Below are positions 5,413-7,519 of a stretch of 7,519 nt of DNA, piece by piece (positions within the stretch are counted from its first letter, which is position 1; the number at the start of each line of letters is the position of its first letter). The notes beneath the pieces were generated by a model, which was not told the origin of the DNA, made no database searches, and worked only from the letters and a program-made list of their open reading frames with translations. The translations under genes and the position numbers were made by a program. The stretch comes from Deltaproteobacteria bacterium (GTDB lineage Bacteria; Desulfobacterota; DSM-4660; Desulfatiglandales; HGW-15), in assembly GCA_016926135.1 (NCBI GenBank), contig JAFGPH010000596.1, forward strand, positions 1-7,519, in the 5' to 3' direction.

Positions 5413-6897
5413 TCACTGCTTGTCCAGCTTGCCCACCAGGGAGAGGGTGAAAGAGGCCCCCATGTACTTGAAGTGAGGCCGCACCTTCACGCCCACCCGG
5501 TACCAACCCGGGTCCCCTTCCACGTCGGAGACAGTGATCTCCGCCTGCCTGAGGGGTCTCCGACTGCGGACCCCCGGAGAGGGATTGTCCTGATCCGCCA
5601 CGTATTGCCGGATCCAGTTGTTGAGCTCCTTCTCCAGGTCTCCCCTCTCCTTCCAGGTTCCGATGTTCTCCCTCTGGATCACCTTGATGTAGTGGGCCAG
5701 CCGGTTGACCACAAAGGTATAGGGGAGCTGGGTCCCGAGCTTGTAATTGAGTTCCGCTTCCTTGCCCTCCTTGGAGATGCCGAAGCTTTTGGGTTTCTGG
5801 ACCGAATTGGCCGAGAAGAACGCAGCATTGTCGCTGCCCTTCCGCATGGCCAGGGCGATGAAACCCTCCTCGGCCAGCTCGAATTCCCTTCGCTCCGAGA
5901 TGAGCACCTCCGTGGGGATCTTGGTCTGGAGCTGCCCCATGGCCTCATACTGGTAAACGGGAAGGTCTTCCACCGCACCGCCTCCCTGGGGGCCGATGAT
6001 GTTCGCGCACCACCGGTACTTGGCAAAGCTGTCGGTGATGCGGGATGCAAAGGCAAAGGCTGCATTTCCCCAGCAGAAGGAATCATTGCCCCCGGAGACA
6101 TTCTCCTTGTAGTTGAAGGCCTTGGTCGGCTGGGTGTCCGGACCATAGGGAAGGCGCAGCAGGAAATGGGGGACGGTGAGCGCTACGTTCCGGGCATCTT
6201 CGGAGGTCCTGAAAGACTGCCATTTGATGTACTGGGGCCCCTCGAAGATGGATTTGAGATCCTTCAGGTTGGGAAGGCCCGAGAAGTCCTGCAGACCGAA
6301 CATCTGGGCGCCTGCCGCGGCCACAAAGGGCGCGTGGGCCATGGTCGCCACGCTGGCCACGTTCTGCAGCAGCTTGATGTCCTGGGCCCCCGGCCCGAAT
6401 TCGTAGTTCCCCACGATCAGGCCGAAGGGCTGACCCCCGAACTGACCGTATTCCTGGGTATAGATTTTCCGGTAGAGCCCCGACTTGGTCACCTCCGGGG
6501 CATCCTCGAAGTCGCTCAGCAGCTCCTCCTTCTTGGCGCTCAGGATCTCGATCTTGTTGTTCTCCCGGAAGTCCGTGCGGTCGATCAGGAACTTCAGGGA
6601 ACGCCAGGCCGACTCCAGTTTCTGAAACTCGGCGTTGTGGAGCACCGCATCCACCTGCCGGGAGAGCTTCTGGTCGATCTCCGCGATCATGTCGTCCACG
6701 AGGGCCGGGCTGACCTTGACCCCTTCCCTTTCCGGCTTGAGGAGTGCATCGATGAACGCCTGCACCCCCTGTCTCGTGATGGAGTAAGCCTCGTCCGTGG
6801 GCTTCAGCCGGGTGGAATCCAGGATCTGGTCAAGAAGAGAGGGCTCCTCCGCAACCTGCGCCTTGTCCTGGGCCACCTCTTTTTTCTCTTCCGCCAT
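5413..6897 (-). CDS. tssC: TssC, large subunit of the contractile T6SS sheath
   Basis: TssC (VipB/ImpD, COG3517) polymerises with TssB into the helical sheath whose contraction drives the Hcp tube out of the cell. The 494-residue product is full length. Seen: an N-terminal helix with LLDQIL (21-26), the position where VipB presents its ClpV-binding helix; the signature LESAWRSLKFLID (94-106); YGQFGGQPFGLIVGNYEFGP; FVAAAGAQMFGL; a central AMRKGSDNAAFFSANSVQKP region; and the conserved end GDPGWYRVGVKVRPHFKY followed by GASFTLSLVGKL (within 461-494). ATG 6897 is supported by AGGAGG seven bases upstream (6910-6905) and the usual MAEEKKE-like start. It follows tssB after only 15 bp, so the sheath pair is surely co-transcribed. 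No broken frame is seen. Confidence 0.98.
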   Translation of the reverse strand: MAEEKKEVAQDKAQVAEEPSLLDQILDSTRLKPTDEAYSITRQGVQAFIDALLKPEREGVKVSPALVDDMIAEIDQKLSRQVDAVLHNAEFQKLESAWRSLKFLIDRTDFRENNKIEILSAKKEELLSDFEDAPEVTKSGLYRKIYTQEYGQFGGQPFGLIVGNYEFGPGAQDIKLLQNVASVATMAHAPFVAAAGAQMFGLQDFSGLPNLKDLKSIFEGPQYIKWQSFRTSEDARNVALTVPHFLLRLPYGPDTQPTKAFNYKENVSGGNDSFCWGNAAFAFASRITDSFAKYRWCANIIGPQGGGAVEDLPVYQYEAMGQLQTKIPTEVLISERREFELAEEGFIALAMRKGSDNAAFFSANSVQKPKSFGISKEGKEAELNYKLGTQLPYTFVVNRLAHYIKVIQRENIGTWKERGDLEKELNNWIRQYVADQDNPSPGVRSRRPLRQAEITVSDVEGDPGWYRVGVKVRPHFKYMGASFTLSLVGKLDKQ

Positions 6898-6904
6898 AGT
6901 CTTT

Positions 6905-6910
6905 CCTCCT
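6905..6910 (-). promoter_or_regulatory. ribosome binding site of tssC
   Basis: AGGAGG on the minus strand, seven bases before ATG 6897 and inside the 15-bp tssB-tssC gap. It is a strong, independent site for the sheath large subunit. Confidence 0.8.
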
Positions 6911-6912
6911 CT

Positions 6913-7395
6913 CTATTCGATCCCCAACTCTTTGAGGAGTCGGGCCCTGGTCCCCTCATCCTGGACCAATTCCTGGATCCGCTTCCTGAAGTCTGGAACA
7001 TTTCCCAGCGGGCCCTTCAGGGACTTCAGGGCCTCCCGCAGTTCCTGGAGCTTCTTGAGTTCGGGAATCTTCCCGATGATCGCATCCGGTTCAAAATCCT
7101 TCATGCTCTTGAAGTCCAGGTCCACGCCGAGTTGCGCCTCAGGGTCGTCCGAGAGCGTGTTCTTCACCCTGGTGTTCACTCGAATGTTCTGTGCCTTCAG
7201 CACCTCGTCGAGGTTGTCCTTGTCCACGCTGACGGACTTCCGCTCCTCCACCGGCGTCTCGTCGTCCCTGAGGGTAAAATCCCCCACCACCATGACCTTC
7301 AGGGGGAGTTCCACCTCCTCTTTGGCATCCCCGGTTGCGGGACGGTAGACGATGTTGACCCGCTCCTTGGGGGCCACCGATCCTTCCTTCGCCAT
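6913..7395 (-). CDS. tssB: TssB, small subunit of the contractile T6SS sheath
   Basis: TssB (VipA/ImpC-type, COG3516) pairs with TssC in the cytoplasmic sheath. The 160-residue product has normal length. Seen: the N-terminal PKERVNIVYRPATGDA (9-24); the core strand ELPLKVMVVGDF (29-40); RVKNTLSDD (76-84), where this family usually has a similar VxNxL segment; DLDFKSMKDFEPDAI (92-106); and the C-terminal LKKLQELREALKSLKGPLGN (113-132) with DFRKRIQEL beyond it. ATG 7395 is chosen for the family-like MAKEGSVAPKERV start and a strong AGGAGG six bases upstream (7407-7402). It is the first complete gene of the visible cluster, separated by 48 bp from the end of an upstream gene on the same strand. 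Confidence 0.97.
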   Translation of the reverse strand: MAKEGSVAPKERVNIVYRPATGDAKEEVELPLKVMVVGDFTLRDDETPVEERKSVSVDKDNLDEVLKAQNIRVNTRVKNTLSDDPEAQLGVDLDFKSMKDFEPDAIIGKIPELKKLQELREALKSLKGPLGNVPDFRKRIQELVQDEGTRARLLKELGIE

Positions 7396-7401
7396 AACAC
7401 A

Positions 7402-7407
7402 CCTCCT
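7402..7407 (-). promoter_or_regulatory. ribosome binding site of tssB
   Basis: AGGAGG (continuing as AGGAGGTG) on the minus strand lies six bases before ATG 7395, close to a consensus Shine-Dalgarno sequence. Confidence 0.8.
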
Positions 7408-7416
7408 CTTGATGTG

Positions 7417-7428
7417 GTTTGATCAAAC
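7417..7428. other. 12-bp perfect palindrome in the gap before tssB
   Basis: GTTTGATCAAAC is self-complementary and lies between the upstream gene's stop and the tssB ribosome site. It has no loop and is not followed by a T-run, so it is not a terminator. It could be a dyad operator near a tssB promoter, but no promoter boxes are evident and a palindrome this short may be chance. Confidence 0.3.
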
Positions 7429-7443
7429 GAGAACCCCGCCCTT

Positions 7444-7519
7444 TCATCCACCCATTCGCACCGCTGCCGCCGGATCAAGCCGCGCGATCCGGTCCAGGAT
7501 CTCCACGGCCTTCCCCTGC
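7444..7519 (-). CDS. C-terminal 24 codons of an upstream gene, possibly tssA
   Basis: One minus-strand frame is open from the window edge to a TGA at 7446-7444 and encodes QGKAVEILDRIARLDPAAAV plus RMGG. The amphipathic helical character (alternating charged and aliphatic residues, then LDPAAA) looks like the end of a helical domain. Genes just upstream of tssB are often tssA, and some TssA (VasJ-type) proteins end in such a helix, but 24 residues cannot identify the family. A helical-repeat accessory protein is an equal possibility. The other two minus-strand frames were not favoured: one has an early stop, and neither gave a convincing protein end. Confidence 0.5.
   Translation of the reverse strand, partial: QGKAVEILDRIARLDPAAAVRMGG

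Noticed and set aside
5374..7422. Very long plus-strand open frame (682 codons) opposite tssC and tssB
   Set aside because: It is antisense to two unmistakable sheath genes, begins in heptamer repeat DNA and has no recognisable protein features. Long antisense frames are expected in GC-rich genes.

Overview
The window is a section of a type VI secretion system (T6SS) gene cluster, with every convincing gene on the minus strand. In transcription order (right to left) it holds the last 24 codons of an unidentified gene (possibly tssA), then tssB, tssC, hcp (tssD), tssE, tssF, tssG and the first 352 codons of clpV (tssH), which runs off the left edge. These genes encode the contractile tail: the TssB/TssC sheath, the Hcp inner tube, the TssE/TssF/TssG wedge components of the baseplate, and the ClpV ATPase that recycles contracted sheath. 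The membrane complex (TssJ/L/M), TssK, VgrG, PAAR and any effectors are not in view. All complete genes look intact and of normal length.

The DNA is GC-rich, and the gene order B-C-hcp-E-F-G-clpV is a normal Gram-negative T6SS arrangement. The style of the intergenic DNA (below) reminds me of sulfate-reducing or syntrophic 'deltaproteobacteria' (Desulfobacterota and relatives). That host guess is an inference from memory, not a sequence match.

Layout: 1-1056 clpV 5' part; 1057-1299 gap with four short-period repeat tracts; 1300-2349 tssG, overlapping tssF by 37 bp; 2313-4049 tssF; 4050-4229 gap with two opposed heptamer tracts; 4230-4643 tssE; 4644-4799 gap with a large inverted pair of octamer arrays; 4800-5288 hcp; 5289-5412 gap with a heptamer tract; 5413-6897 tssC; 6913-7395 tssB; 7396-7443 short gap; 7444-7519 end of an upstream gene. 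No gene-free stretch exceeds 300 bp.

The unusual part is between the genes. Every gap longer than 100 bp contains degenerate tandem repeats in strict 7-nt register (8-nt in one gap, mixed 6/7-nt in one tract), and each gap has its own unit family or families. The repeats abut or enter gene ends. They supply the stop codon and last residues of tssG, and they lie directly against the starts of tssE and tssF, the only two full genes here without a recognisable Shine-Dalgarno sequence. The tightly packed junctions (tssB/tssC, tssF/tssG) have none. I regard these arrays, their opposed orientation within gaps and their possible effect on translation or mRNA structure as the main thing to follow up. 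The protein-coding content itself is a conventional T6SS.
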